64,000 bases of DNA, taken from assembly GCA_945910005.1 (NCBI GenBank), contig OX246744.1:38571700-38635699 (forward strand), given 5' to 3'. A program made the translations under genes and the position numbers. Positions 23,277 through 34,085 of this stretch are shown piece by piece (positions within the stretch are counted from its first letter, which is position 1; each line of letters begins with the position of its first letter). Below the pieces are notes generated by a model. That model was not told the origin of the DNA. It worked only from the letters and a program-made list of their open reading frames with translations, and ran no database searches. The stretch comes from Isoperla grammatica (taxonomy: Eukaryota > Arthropoda > Insecta > Plecoptera > Perlodidae).

Positions 23277-23600
23277 CAAGGAAGGTGGAGACAGAGATAA
23301 TCCCAACATCTGAAACACTCACAAGGCTTTGGAACGGGACAACGGCTTGCTGCCCCCCCTCCCCCAAGGAAGGTGGAGACAGAGATAGTCCCAACATCTG
23401 AAACACTCACAAGGCTGTGAAACGGGACAACGGCTTGCTGCCCCCCCTCCCCCAAGGAAGGTGGAGACAGAGATAGTCCCAACATCTGAAACATTCAGAA
23501 GGCTGTGGAACGAGACAACGGCTTGCTGCCCCCCCTCCCCCAAGGAAGGTGGAGACAGAGATAGTCCCAACATATAAAACATTCAGAAGGCTGTGGAACC
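23277..23600. repeat. 88-bp minisatellite, about 3.7 copies, abutting the E3 acceptor
   Basis: GAAGGTGGAGACAGAGATA recurs at about 23281, 23369, 23457 and 23545. On the minus strand each unit repeats the pyrimidine tract that precedes the E3 acceptor (CTGTCTCCACCTTCCTTG), but with GGGG in place of the CAG. Long minus-strand open frames here come from the repeat. Confidence 0.9.
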
Positions 23601-23716
23601 AACCCACTAAACTATGTCAATGTTATCTTACAAGTATGAAGCCAATGCCAAGTATACCAAGATGGCCGGTTCGAAACTAGGTCATATATTGATAGTTGTG
23701 GAATGATGGCACTTAC

Positions 23717-23819
23717 CTCTTTTCATCGTGACACCACTTGCAACATAAGTGAATGCAGTAGAGGATGGCCAGCAGTAGAACCAACACCACAACAATCATA
23801 ATGGCTATGCCGATCATAT
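23717..23819 (-). CDS. Coding exon E2 of membrane-protein gene: transmembrane segment
   Basis: On the minus strand, acceptor AAAAATATAG, a 103-nt exon and a strong donor AG|GTAAGT. With the G left by E1 it reads D-MIGIAIMIVVVLVLLLAIL, then a Cys-rich, basic boundary (YCIHLCCKWCHDEKR). That is one transmembrane helix of about 21 residues followed by likely palmitoylated cysteines and positive charge. By the positive-inside rule the C-terminal side is cytoplasmic (type III, about 10 residues outside). The phase fits E1 and E3. No family was recognised. Confidence 0.75.
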
Positions 23820-24349
23820 CTATATTTTTATCTAAAACAAACGAAACTAAAGTTAAATGACTATAACTTCTTGTAATGATTGGTGTTGTTCAACTAAACT
23901 GTTAACTATAAGGGTTAACAATGATTGTGTAGGACTATAGGCTTACGGTTGCCCGTTTCATTTTAAGTACGCCTATGGTTGTCCCGTTTCAGTATGGGCA
24001 TATTGTACGGTTGCCCGTTTTAGTATAAGGCTAATTTAGTTAAATATGCCAGCCATTTTGAACCTACCTTTGAACACTCTTTTTAAACATGAAAATGTAA
24101 TTTCAAACATGTTTACACTTGACTGCCTGGAGCTTATTTTTATTACTGAATACTAATATTACACGAGTTATACATGTCCTTCATAGACCATAGCATAATA
24201 TGTTACTTTATAGACTACTGAACTATTCTGTCTAAACGTAAACCCGATCTTTAGACAAGAGAGTGGAAAATTGTTAAAACGGCTCTATTTGACAAATGGG
24301 AAAGAAGTGTCTGGTTTTGTAGTTCTACCATATCCCGCTAGGTGAACAA

Positions 24350-25306
24350 ATAAGAAGACGCTTTAGGGATAGCGTCTATTACAGTATTTACAGTAACAAA
24401 TACTGCAATAGACGCTTAAGCGATAGCGTCTATTACAGTATTTACAGTAACAAATACTGTAATAGACGCTTAAGCGATAGCGTCTATTACAGTATTTACA
24501 GTAACAAATACTGTTATAGACGCTTAAGCGATAGCGTCTATTACAGTATTTACAGTAACAAATACTGTAATAGACGCTTAAGCGATAGCGTCTATTACAG
24601 TATTTACAGTAACAAATACTGTTATAGACGCTTAAGCGATAGCGTCAATTACAGTATTTACAGTAACAAATACTGTTATAGACGCTCAAGCGATAGCGTC
24701 TATTACAGTATTTACAGTAACAAATACTGTAATAGACGCTTAAGCGATAGCGTCTATTACAGTATTTACAGTAACAAATACTGTAATAGACGCTTAAGCG
24801 ATAGCGTCTATTACAGTATTTACAGTAACAAAAACTGTAATAGACGCCAAAGCGACCGCGTCTATTACAGTATTTACAGTAACAAATACTGTAATAGACG
24901 CTTAAGCGATAGCGTCTATTACAGTATTTACAGTAACAAATACTGTTATAGACGCTTAAGCGATAGCGTCTATTACAGTATTTACAGTAACAAATACTGT
25001 AGTAGACGCTTAAGCGATAGCGTCTATTACAGTATTTACAGTAACAAATACTGTTATAGACGCTTAAGCGATAGCGTCTTTTACAGTATTTACAGTAACA
25101 AATACTGTTATAGACGCTTAAGCGATAGCGTCTATTACAGTATTTACAGTAACAAATACTGTAATAGACGCTTAAGCGATAGCGTCTTTTACAGTATTTA
25201 CAGTAACAAATACTGTAATAGACGCTTAAGCGATAGCGTCTATTACAGTATTTACAGTAACAAATACTGTAATAGACGCTTAAGCGATAGCGTCTATAAC
25301 AGTATT
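24350..25306. repeat. 54-bp tandem array of perfect hairpins, about 17 copies
   Basis: Every 54-bp unit is itself an inverted repeat: the 19-base arm AGCGTCTATTACAGTATTT, loop ACAGTAAC, then the complementary arm AAATACTGTAATAGACGCT. The units are joined by another small palindrome (CGCTTAAGCG). Some copies carry TTATAG in place of TAATAG in one arm, which weakens the pairing slightly. It sits in the first coding intron of the membrane-protein gene. Confidence 0.95.
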
Positions 25307-25610
25307 TGCTTTATGCCTTGAATTCAAAGAGAATGATTGTTGCTCGATACAAGAGTCGATAAAGAAGTTTACATTTGTTATCGACTCTGATGACAACTAA
25401 AATCGACGGCAAGTGGAAGGCATTAGGGGTTATTGTGGATTGTACTGTTACACTTTTTATGAGCACCATAATGGATCTCATTCACAACATGAAGGTGTAA
25501 TTATTCATTGTTGGTGTTATATATAATCATATAACACCATAAATGATTCACACCTTATTCAATTAATATTGATTAAATCAATTAAATTAAACTAAATATT
25601 GATTAATATT

Positions 25611-25735
25611 GAAAGTAGATGCCCTTCCACCTGGCATGAGCTATGTGGAAAAAGAAGCCTGTCTCTACTGGAAAACTAGAAAATGCATGATGGCCCAGTA
25701 AGCCAAAAATGGAGGCATGAAAAAATGAAGAATAT
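25611..25735 (+). pseudogene. Short LINE 3' fragment
   Basis: Nearly identical to the end of the 10663-11021 LINE tail (GTAGATGCCCTTCCACCTGG to the GAAG-type tail). It is only about 125 bp long, a heavily 5'-truncated insertion inside the intron. Confidence 0.8.
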
Positions 25736-26191
25736 TGATACAAATACATAAATCCATTTTCTATGCTGGATTAAGAATGTTTGACCATTTGTCCAGACAT
25801 AGGCTAGGCCTACAAAAAATAATCAAATAAAAAAGTTTCAAGTGTTAAACCAGAAGCTACAAACTATGTTTTGAAACATCAATTGTACAATAAGAAATAG
25901 TAATTGATAGTAAAAATAATTTGTAAGTAAGCCTATATGTTGCTAGGCCTATATTTAATTGATAGTAATAACAAGAAAGTAGCGTTAGTGTATGTATGTA
26001 CGACAATAATATCTGGTGAGGCTAAATAAACACATTCTTATCTTACCTTTTAAACCTCATTTCCCGTGTATCTGTTCGAAATAAAAGTGAGTACAAAAAT
26101 TGTAACAGCAAACTCCACAATTACCGACCTAGTGGGGGAGGTTTCTACTTTCTGGATTTCACAACGAATTATTTATTCTAATGTCACTTAC

Positions 26192-26222
26192 CAACCAAAA
26201 ACAGAATAGTGTCAGTATTCAT
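26192..26222 (-). CDS. First coding exon E1 (32-nt exon with start codon)
   Basis: On the minus strand the acceptor CTCTTTTTTTCAG is followed by G-ATG and 31 coding nucleotides (MNTDTILFLV plus one base), then the donor G|GTAAGTGAC. The exon is 26192-26223. The phase matches E2. The ATG lies one base after the acceptor and there is no upstream ATG in the short predicted 5' UTR exon, which supports this start. Such a small exon needs strong flanking signals, which it has. Confidence 0.65.
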
Positions 26223-26330
26223 CCTGAAAAAAAGAGAACAAGTTGATTGGTATTGAAGTTTGTTTCTGATCATTATTAGATTATTATTATTTTTGCTATT
26301 TGATAGAGCTTACAAGAGTAGTTAACTTAC

Positions 26331-26350
26331 CTAAAGAACTCGCGAAAGAA
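26331..26350 (-). other. 5' UTR exon with strong donor (membrane-protein gene)
   Basis: On the minus strand GAGTTCTTTAG|GTAAGTTAAC gives a consensus donor at 26330/26331, about 40 bases downstream of a TATA box. The transcription start is inferred near 26345-26350. Confidence 0.5.
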
Positions 26351-26369
26351 CACCTTTTTGCAGCAGAAA

Positions 26370-26377
26370 CTTTTATA
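26370..26377 (-). promoter_or_regulatory. TATA box (TATAAAAG)
   Basis: TATAAAAG on the minus strand at 26377-26370 lies about 30 bases before the inferred start, correctly placed for the 5' UTR exon and its donor. The spacing and the orientation agree with the gene. Confidence 0.5.
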
Positions 26378-26929
26378 CGTGTGGACGTTTAAAGTTCAAG
26401 AGCAAAAGTGAATCTACTTGTCAATTCCATGGCAGCAAGCAGCTGGGCTTCTGTTGGCCACTTTAATTGTTTCATAAAATTAGAAATAGGATTCTTGTGT
26501 GATTGTTTGTATTCTATTATTATATTATAAGAGTATTTACTAAAAAAAACTTGTTTTACTTTGTGTTTTACTGGTTGTTATTTTCGTAAAGGTGCGTCTT
26601 ATAGACCTACCTTGAATTCAGATGACGAATTTGAGAGCTGAAAGTTGACATTGACAAATAACTTTATTAATTATTCACATAGAAGACAAAAGTGATAGCG
26701 TAAGCCTCACCACTACCAAATCTTCTCTTCAATTCCACTATTATAGCATTAACTAATAAATAATGTGTCTTTACACTTCATAAATTTAAAAGAAAACGTA
26801 AATATTTTTGTTCAATTGTTTGTTTATTTATTTTGAAGATTGCCAACAGTTTGCCAACTAAATACCTTTAGTATCCAGTATTCTTAGGCTTCCGTATTCC
26901 GCCCAGCGGAGGCTTGTCGATCTCGCATA

Positions 26930-27120
26930 GGTCCGTCAATCCCCTAGCGGAGGTTCGGTAAACCTCAGACTTGGGATTTCGGCGAATCCCGCTAGAAGAT
27001 TAATTTCAGCGAAGGTTAAAGTATACCTTGATTTAAACGAAGTAAAACAAACACAGGTCGAGGTCAAATTCAAGGTCAATATCAATATACAGGTCAAGGT
27101 CGCCAGGGGATTGACGGATC
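26930..27120. mobile_element. Candidate 190-bp MITE
   Basis: GGTCCGTCAATCCCCTAGCG at the left is mirrored by CGCCAGGGGATTGACGGATC at the right. No clean target duplication was seen, and a degenerate third copy of the motif lies at about 26890. Confidence 0.5.
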
Positions 27121-27950
27121 TGCCACAGGATTTAGTATATGATAGGAAATGCGATAAAATGAGGTCATAGGTCATATGACGCTGGCAATTGATTCGTGGA
27201 AAGGACAAAAATTAGGAGAGTAGAACGAATGGTAAATCAGAACTGAAAAATACCTAAGTGGAATACTTAAATTCCATTCCATATTAGAATTAACTCAGTG
27301 ACACAGTAGAAAGTGGCAACAACAGAAGACCCCCCCCCCCCTAACGCCTACACCCCCATTTTCCTCTGCCCTCCCTTGCTGGACTCCCCCTTAAGACGAC
27401 CCCCGCGATATATAATAGATCTGCTTTGTGCGACCTAGTTGTCGAGTACGTCGTAAAAAAACGCATGTATAAGATCATAAATGTTCTTTTTGAGGTGGGC
27501 AGCTTTGCGTGCTTTGGTGATCACGAACCCAGACGAACAACAGTCCACGTGCTCCTCTTCACCTTTTCCTCACCTTTACTTGCCATTTGTCCCTTCCTCC
27601 AATAATACTCCGCCGTCATTTGATCTACTTATCGAGTATGCCATCAACCGCCTGGGCCCAATTGGTCCGAAGTAGCTCTGCTGTCATAAGAGGCCACTAA
27701 AACGCCTAAATCGTATGATCAAGCTGTAGAGTACATCTTAAAACAATTAGAAATAGTAATAATAGTAGTTCACACTTCTAAATGGTTAACGTTTCATTTG
27801 TTTACATTTTTCCATTTATATTAGTTGGAGAATTCAGACGAAAGGCCACTCAACAAAAGGGAGACCCCCATTGCGGAGCTTTCTAACAGATTTTACGATA
27901 CCTGCAATGCCCTGAATAGCTTTAATATAAAGAATGGTGATTCTTCATAT
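27121..27950. other. No gene confirmed; possible exon near 27826
   Basis: A C-run lies at about 27330. From 27826 (after TTTATATTAG) the plus strand is open for about 40 codons (LNKRETPIAELSNRFYD) up to the inverted-duplication breakpoint, where it runs into SINE sequence. It could be an exon or an old element fragment; there is no donor evidence. Confidence 0.4.
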
Positions 27951-28409
27951 TATGTTTCGTATTTGAAATATCGATCTTTGATTGGTTATCGCTCTCTCGC
28001 CGATGGTGTTCGGAGCCTACAGGGTTGGTTAAGTCGCTTTAAATTAAAGTCACCCACTGAAAATCAGTCTTGTTACTTGGTGGGTAGACTCTATAAATAC
28101 GAATTTACAGTATTTCTTTATTTAATACCTAATTATCTCTTTATTTGGCTATAATCAGATCACAACAAAATCCAAATATTTACTAGTGGCAGTGCCAACT
28201 GGGAGGTTTACATCCCCAGACCACCGTAGTAGGACTGCACCGAATGGACATTGTTGTTTTGTCTTGCCCCCCCTTGGAAAATATCCTGGCGACGCCCATG
28301 ACAACAGATAAAAATATGTAATTTTGGATTTTCCCTTCATCTTGTTGTTGGAGCCACTTGTTAGATATTAAAACTCGCTTATAAAATAGAACAAATAAAT
28401 AAATTCACA

Positions 28410-28722
28410 TTTAGAGTCTACCCACCTCAGCAATGAAACTGATTTTCAGTGGGGAACTTTAATTTAAAGCGACTTAACCAACCCTGTAGGCTCCGAACAC
28501 CATCGACGAGTGAGCGATAACCAATTAAAGATCGATGTTTCAAATACGAAACATATGAATCAGTGATTGGACAGGGCGAACACCCGCGGACAAATGTCAG
28601 AACCAACAAGGCTGGTTCAGAACAACATCGAATTTATTGAGCATGCTTCGTCGTTGCTAGGAAGCTCCAAAGTCACCGTTTACTTATTCCTAAGACAAGA
28701 AGAAATGGAACTGAATCCTTAA
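28410..28722 (-). mobile_element. SINE body fragment
   Basis: Reads on the minus strand from TTAAGGATTCAGTTCC to the GTAGACTCTAAATGTGAA end. It is joined at 28722/28723 to the 5' end of a Helitron-like element at the same SINE position as H2. Confidence 0.75.
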
Positions 28723-28969
28723 TTAAGCGAGCGAAGCGAGCGTCTCCACTTGACTCTTATGGCACTTTTTTGCCTCAAAACTATACACCTTCAATCCACA
28801 TCGAGGCTTGTGGATGGTTCAAATTTCAAGTTGATCGGACTTTCCGTTCGACCGCTATCGACGGACATAAAAAATAAAACAAAACAAAACAAACAAAAAA
28901 CAAACAAACAAAAAAACAGAACGAAGTGCCATAAGAGTCAAGTGGAAACGCTCGCTTCGCTCGCTTAAT
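28723..28969. mobile_element. Rearranged Helitron-like fragment H3 (two 5' ends head to head)
   Basis: The plus strand starts TTAAGCGAGCGAAGCGAG, stops after about 46 bp, then continues as the inverted 5' part of another copy (GCCTCAAAACTATACACC to CGCTCGCTTAA at 28969). This is an internal inversion/deletion product. Confidence 0.65.
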
Positions 28970-29033
28970 AACGCATTCACTCAAAGATTGGCAGGTTTGA
29001 AACACAAAATCGAAAATATGAGTAATCAATAAA

Positions 29034-29536
29034 AAACGCTCTGTTTGACGCGTTGATAAGCGAGCGCGTCAATACCTACGAACTTTCTGGCGAAAAGATT
29101 TCAATGCTGATACAAACAACAATTAACAACAATTCAAGAATGCGCATTGCAAAATTTTGCCGTTACTGCGTTTTAGAAAAATATTTTCGAGTAACTTTCG
29201 TGTAACTTTGCCAATATTTATCAGATCGCCATTACATTAACATATTCGTGACCGTAAAAATCTGTAGAAAAATCTGGCTATCTCACATTTTGCCGCCATT
29301 TTGTTTTAGAAAAATATTTTGCAGTAACTATGGTGTAACTTTGTAACTTTTCGAACGATTTTGCCTCAAAACTATACACCTTCAATCCACATTCAGGCTT
29401 GTAGATGGTCCAAATTTCAAGTTGATCGGACTTTCCGTTCGACCGCTATCGACAGACATAAAAACAAAAAAAACAAAAAATAAACAGAACGAAGTGCCAT
29501 AAGAGTCAAGTGGAGACGCTCGCTTCGCTCGCTTAA
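29034..29536 (-). mobile_element. Helitron-like element H4 (internally deleted)
   Basis: It runs from AAAACGCTCTGTTTGACGCG to GCTCGCTTAA. The terminal CTAG is missing and about 250 bp of the middle is deleted. Its 5' end abuts the CTAG end of H5 with no base between. Confidence 0.7.
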
Positions 29537-30296
29537 CTAGGAAAACGCTCTGTTTGACGCGTTGATAAGCGAGCGCGTCAATATCTACGAACTTTCTGGC
29601 GAAAAGTTTTCAATGCTAATACGAACAACAATTAACAACAATTCAAGAATGCGCATTGCAAAAATTGTTCTTATTTCCATGGCTATTATTCTTTCCGACA
29701 TTGTTGTATGCAGTGCAATGTGCGTTGCTAAGACTTTTCGTGGTCATGTTTTCAACACGGTCCGCCACCGTTACTTACACTTATTGACAGCAATAGAAAT
29801 GTAATTTCTGCCTCTAATACGTATTGGATCGCGTTTACATTAGTATATTCGTGACCGGACAAAACTTTACTATAAGATAGCCACCTCACATTTTGCCGTT
29901 ACTGCGTTTTAGAAAAATATTTTCGAGTAACTTTCGTGTAACTTTGCCAATACTTATCAGATCGCCATTACATTAACATATTCGTGACCGGAAAAATCTG
30001 TTGAAAAATCTGGCTATCTCACATTTTGCCGCCATTTTGTTTCAGAAAAATATTTTGCAGTAACTATGGTGTAACTTTGTAACTTTTCGAACGATTTTGC
30101 CTCAAAACTATACACCTTCAATCCACATCGAGGCTTGTGGATGGTCCAAATTTCAAGTTGATCGGACTTTCCGTTCGACCGCTATCGACGGACATAAAAA
30201 CAAAAAAAAAAACAAACAAAAAAACAAACAAACAAACAAAAAAACAGAATGAAGTGCCATAAGAGTCAAGTGGAAACGCTCGCTTCGCTCGCTTAA
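29537..30296 (-). mobile_element. Helitron-like element H5 (760 bp, complete)
   Basis: Begins CTAGGAAAACGCTCTG and ends CGCTTCGCTCGCTTAA, followed by TTAAGGATTCAG of a SINE body (30297-30376). It is complete with the subterminal hairpin and a short A/C-rich run. Confidence 0.75.
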
Positions 30297-30380
30297 TTAA
30301 GGATTCAGTTCCATTTCTTCTTGTCTTAGGAATAAGTAAACGGTGACTTTGGAGCTTCCTAGCAACGACGAAGCATGCTC

Positions 30381-30915
30381 AACCATAGTTACTGCAAAAT
30401 ATTTTTCTAAAACAAAATGGCGGCAAAATGTGAGATAGCCAGATTTTTCCTAAAATTTTTCCGGTCACGAATATGTTATTGTAATGGCGATCTGATAAGT
30501 ATTGACAAAGTTACACGAAAGTTACTCGAAAATATTTTTCTAAAACGCAGTAACGGCAAAATGTGAGGTGGCAATCTTATAGTAAATTTTTGTCCGGTCA
30601 CGAATATACTAATGCAAACGGAATCTGATACGTATTAGAGGCAGAAATAACATTTCTATTGCTGTCAATAAGTGTTAGTAACGGTGGCGGACCGTGTTGA
30701 AAACATGACCACGAAAATTCTTAGCAACGCACATTGCACTGCATACAACAATGTCGGAAAGTATAATAGCCATGGAAATAAGAACAATTTTTGCAATGCG
30801 CATTCTTGAATTGTTGTTAATTATTGTTCGTATAAGCATTGAAAACATTTTGCCAGAAAGTTCGTAGATATTGACGCGCTCGCTTATCATCGCGTCAAAC
30901 AGAGCGTTTTCCTAG
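30381..30915 (+). mobile_element. Helitron-like element H6 (5'-truncated)
   Basis: Enters mid-element at CCATAGTTACTGCAAAAT and keeps the 3' hairpin and the terminal CCTAG at 30915, which is joined directly to the TTAAGCGAGCG of H7. Confidence 0.7.
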
Positions 30916-31648
30916 TTAAGCGAGCGAAGCGAGCGTCTCCACTTGACTCTTATGGCACTTCGTTCTGTTTTTTTGTTTTTTGTTTGTTTTAATGTCTGTC
31001 GATAGCGGTCGAACGGAAAGTCCGATCAACTTGAAATTTGGACCATCCACAAGCCTCAATGTGGATTGAAGGTGTATAGTTTTCAGGCAAACACGTTCGA
31101 AAAGTTACAAAGTTACACAATAGTTACTGCAATTTTTTTCTGAAACAAAATGGCTGCAAAATGTGAGATGGCCATATATTTTTAAAGCTTTTTCCGGTTA
31201 CAAATATGTTTTTTTTATGGGGATCTGATAAATATTGGCAAAGTTACACAAAAGTTACTCGAAAATATATTTCTGAAACACAGTAACAGCAAAATGTGAG
31301 GTGGCTGTCTTATAGTAAATTTTTGTCCGGTCACGAATATACTAATGCAAACGCAAACTGATACGTATTAGAGGCAGAAATTACATTTCTATTGCTGTCA
31401 ATAACTGTTAGTAACGGTGGCGGACCGCGGCGAAAACATGACAAAGAAAATTCTTAAAAACGCACATTGCACTGCATCCAACAATGTCAGGAATTATAAT
31501 AGCTATGGAAATTAGAAAAAATTTTGCAATGTGTATTCTTGAATTTTTGTTAATTGTTGTTTTTATTAGCTTTGAGATCTTTTCGACAGAGCGTTCGTAG
31601 ATATGGACGCGCTCGCTTATCAACGCGTCAAACAGAGCGTTTTCCTAG
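30916..31648 (+). mobile_element. Helitron-like element H7 (complete)
   Basis: TTAAGCGAGCGAAGCGAG to TTTTCCTAG, then TAGAAGTTAAAAAACTT of the SINE head. It is the arm-2 counterpart of H2, with shared diagnostic differences. Confidence 0.75.
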
Positions 31649-31726
31649 TAGAAGTTAAAAAACTTATGTCTAAACCGGGATTTGAACCCGGGACCTTCTG
31701 CATGGACCAACGAGCCACCTAAAATG
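31649..31726 (-). mobile_element. SINE head, partly deleted (arm-2 copy)
   Basis: Box B (GGTTCAAATCCC on the minus strand) and the lead to the SINE are kept, but the box A/anticodon part is lost: TCTGCATGGACC joins across a deletion. Confidence 0.7.
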
Positions 31727-31741
31727 ATTGTGTGTCCGCAG

Positions 31742-31996
31742 ACGAAGGGCCCGAACGGAACGACGATCGTGAAACACATCCACGTGGACGTGACCTGTCA
31801 CCTGACGCTGGCGTCGACCAATCAGAGCCGAGCACCGGAGGCCCAGGTAACCAGGGTGTCCGGGACGGCCGTGATCGCTCGCGAGCCGGGACGCAGCGTT
31901 GCCAGACTTCTACGTATCGAGAACGTCGGACTAGACTCGCAGCTCAATCTGCTGTTTGTCATTCGACAGGCCGAGCTCGTGTTTTATCCTCTGTGA
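31742..31996 (+). pseudogene. Inverted duplicate of terminal exon E6
   Basis: The acceptor GTGTCCGCAG precedes a full 84-codon exon with a TGA at 31994-31996, differing from E6 at two residues seen (PEA/PEG and VIA/VIV). No other exons of the gene accompany it within arm 2, and it points away from the parental gene. It is intact as an exon but orphaned. It could serve an unseen plus-strand transcript or act as an antisense/hairpin partner of E6. Confidence 0.65.
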
Positions 31997-34085
31997 GCTG
32001 GCAACCGTCTACTCTCATCGTGTAACTTATTACAAACCATTATTTATTACTTATTTATTATAATAATTGTTCCTATATAAGTTGACCATTGAAACGGTCA
32101 TATATGCATATATTACATGTTCCATTACATTAAACTGTACTTAGCGAAATACATGTACATTCTTACTTACACAGTTGTATAATTTTACTATATCCTAGTT
32201 GTCAATATAATTAATCCAAAATATACTTACACATCATGGCTTGAATTCTTCGTTTTTTTTAAATGCCACATTTTTTAAAAGAACGTTTTTAAAAAGTGTA
32301 AGAACTAAGAAGGAAGTTGAGTGCAGTATGATATATCAAAATGCACTTTAGAAAGCATGTTATAATTTTCTAAAGAACATTTTCAAAAAAGGGAAAGATT
32401 ATAAAGGAAATACTGTACCCCTACTGTGAAGGATGAAATAGGTACTGAGAAGTTAGGCTATTCACCTTATAGTAAACTAAAGTGGGCCCGACTGTATGTA
32501 CTTACCTATGTAGACTTAGTAGGTGTGTTCGCAATGTTAGATTCATCCAAATTGTTTCCTGCAACTATGCAATCACCAACATCTTATTATATTTAACTTT
32601 AAGTTTTTCTTATTAAAAACATGCACAATTTGGTCTCATAAAAATTCAGTACTACAGGAACACCTTGTGTTAATTTTCAAGAAGATCTACCCAACGAGTT
32701 TTGCTGGGACTTATACAAACCATGCAAGGTAGTAGGTATTTTTACTTTGTATGTCCTGAAATAAACAAAAAAAATACGTAAATAATATAAATAATTATTA
32801 TTAAATGTAACTACTAACTACACACCTGGCAAACATCTCGGGTCGCTTATTGTCAGTAAAAAGTAAGTATTTGTACCAGAACGAAAGGAAATAGAGATAC
32901 ATTCATACAAAACTAGGTATTTGTTGGAAATGGTGACTTGCGACCTCGTATGAATCGGAGAGTGTACGCAAGATGGGTGGGCGGGGAGAAGAAACGGTAA
33001 ATTGCCGGTAAAATAAAGAAAACACAACCGCGATCATTTTCATGTAATTTATTGACATGTAAATAAGTAATAATGTATGTACATTTGCCACAATATTTTG
33101 ATCCAAATTAGCACAATGCAGGGAAAAAGCGTAAAGCAATAAGTTTGGTGTGAACATTTTGTCCGCTTTAAAAAATGGACGAATCGTTTACGCACATTTC
33201 TTGCAAGGCACACTTATTATTAACGTTAACAGTCAAACAAGTTTTGAACAATTAAGGCAACAATATAATTATGTTTCTAAAAAAACACTTACATATATCC
33301 ATTTTGTAAATATGTATGGTTTAATAAAGTTATACAAATAGTGTCAAGATATATTTACAAATACAAAAATGTGTCAAACATTTTAATCTTAACATATGTA
33401 ATACTAAACATTAACACAATTTTTAGATAACGCTCAGTTATTTGCCACTTGAATGCTTTTCTCAGCTTATCACAGATTTAATTACAAATTATACTATGCT
33501 CGGGTTCCAGTAAATACATCTCCGCTTTCCAATTATCGTAACAATTTCCATCGTGTAAACTACAAACAACATTTACTTCTAATGCGAACCGAGTCACTTT
33601 GGTGAAGTTACTAGTTATCGTTATTACAGCTGTTGTGTTGTGTTGGGAGAGTCGACAGGTTGCCTTGTTTGAATGACGTGTCGGATGTTTCAACAGTGAA
33701 AACAGCGCAAACATTCAGACCGGAAGTACAACGGCACAAAGCGTTTACAACAGGGACATCTGGATACCTGGAATGAGGTCTGTGAGATGATGAGGCGAAA
33801 AGTGCGAGGTAAAGGCTGCGACAGTGGCCAAATGTTTTTTTTTAACTGATTCAGACACCATTTGTCCTTTTAGAAAATTAAATAAATACTACAACTATAA
33901 GTTATTCAAATACGCAATTTTTTGAAGAAAAAAAAAATAAAAAAAAAGTGAAAAAACTTTTTTCTTTCAAAATTGAAATAGAAATGATATAAGTCCCAAA
34001 TTTCTAAAATTCTATTCATTTTTCGAATTTTATCTTGAAAGAATATTTGTATCACATTTTTTTGTAATTTATTTTTCATTGTAAA

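Larger units (their letters stand above)
23820..26191. other. Intron between E1 and E2
   Basis: It holds repeated TACGGTTGCCCGTTT motifs (23945-24020), the 54-bp hairpin array, a LINE fragment and palindromic AT-rich DNA at 25330-25395 (AGAGTCGATAA...TTATCGACTCT). No further exon is apparent. Confidence 0.6.
27951..34085. repeat. Inner inverted duplication, arm 2
   Basis: Reverse complement of 8497-13365. The inner breakpoint falls inside SINE sequence at about 27950. Helitron-like copies H3-H6 (28723-30915) are extra relative to arm 1, while both LINE tails are absent. Confidence 0.85.

Noticed and set aside
24350..25306. CRISPR-like array
   Set aside because: The units are continuous with no unique spacers, and the sequence is animal nuclear DNA.
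31732..32025. Alternative frame through the duplicated terminal exon
   Set aside because: It is open by chance in GC-rich sequence; the other frame has hydrophobic periodicity and ends exactly at a stop before AT-rich DNA.
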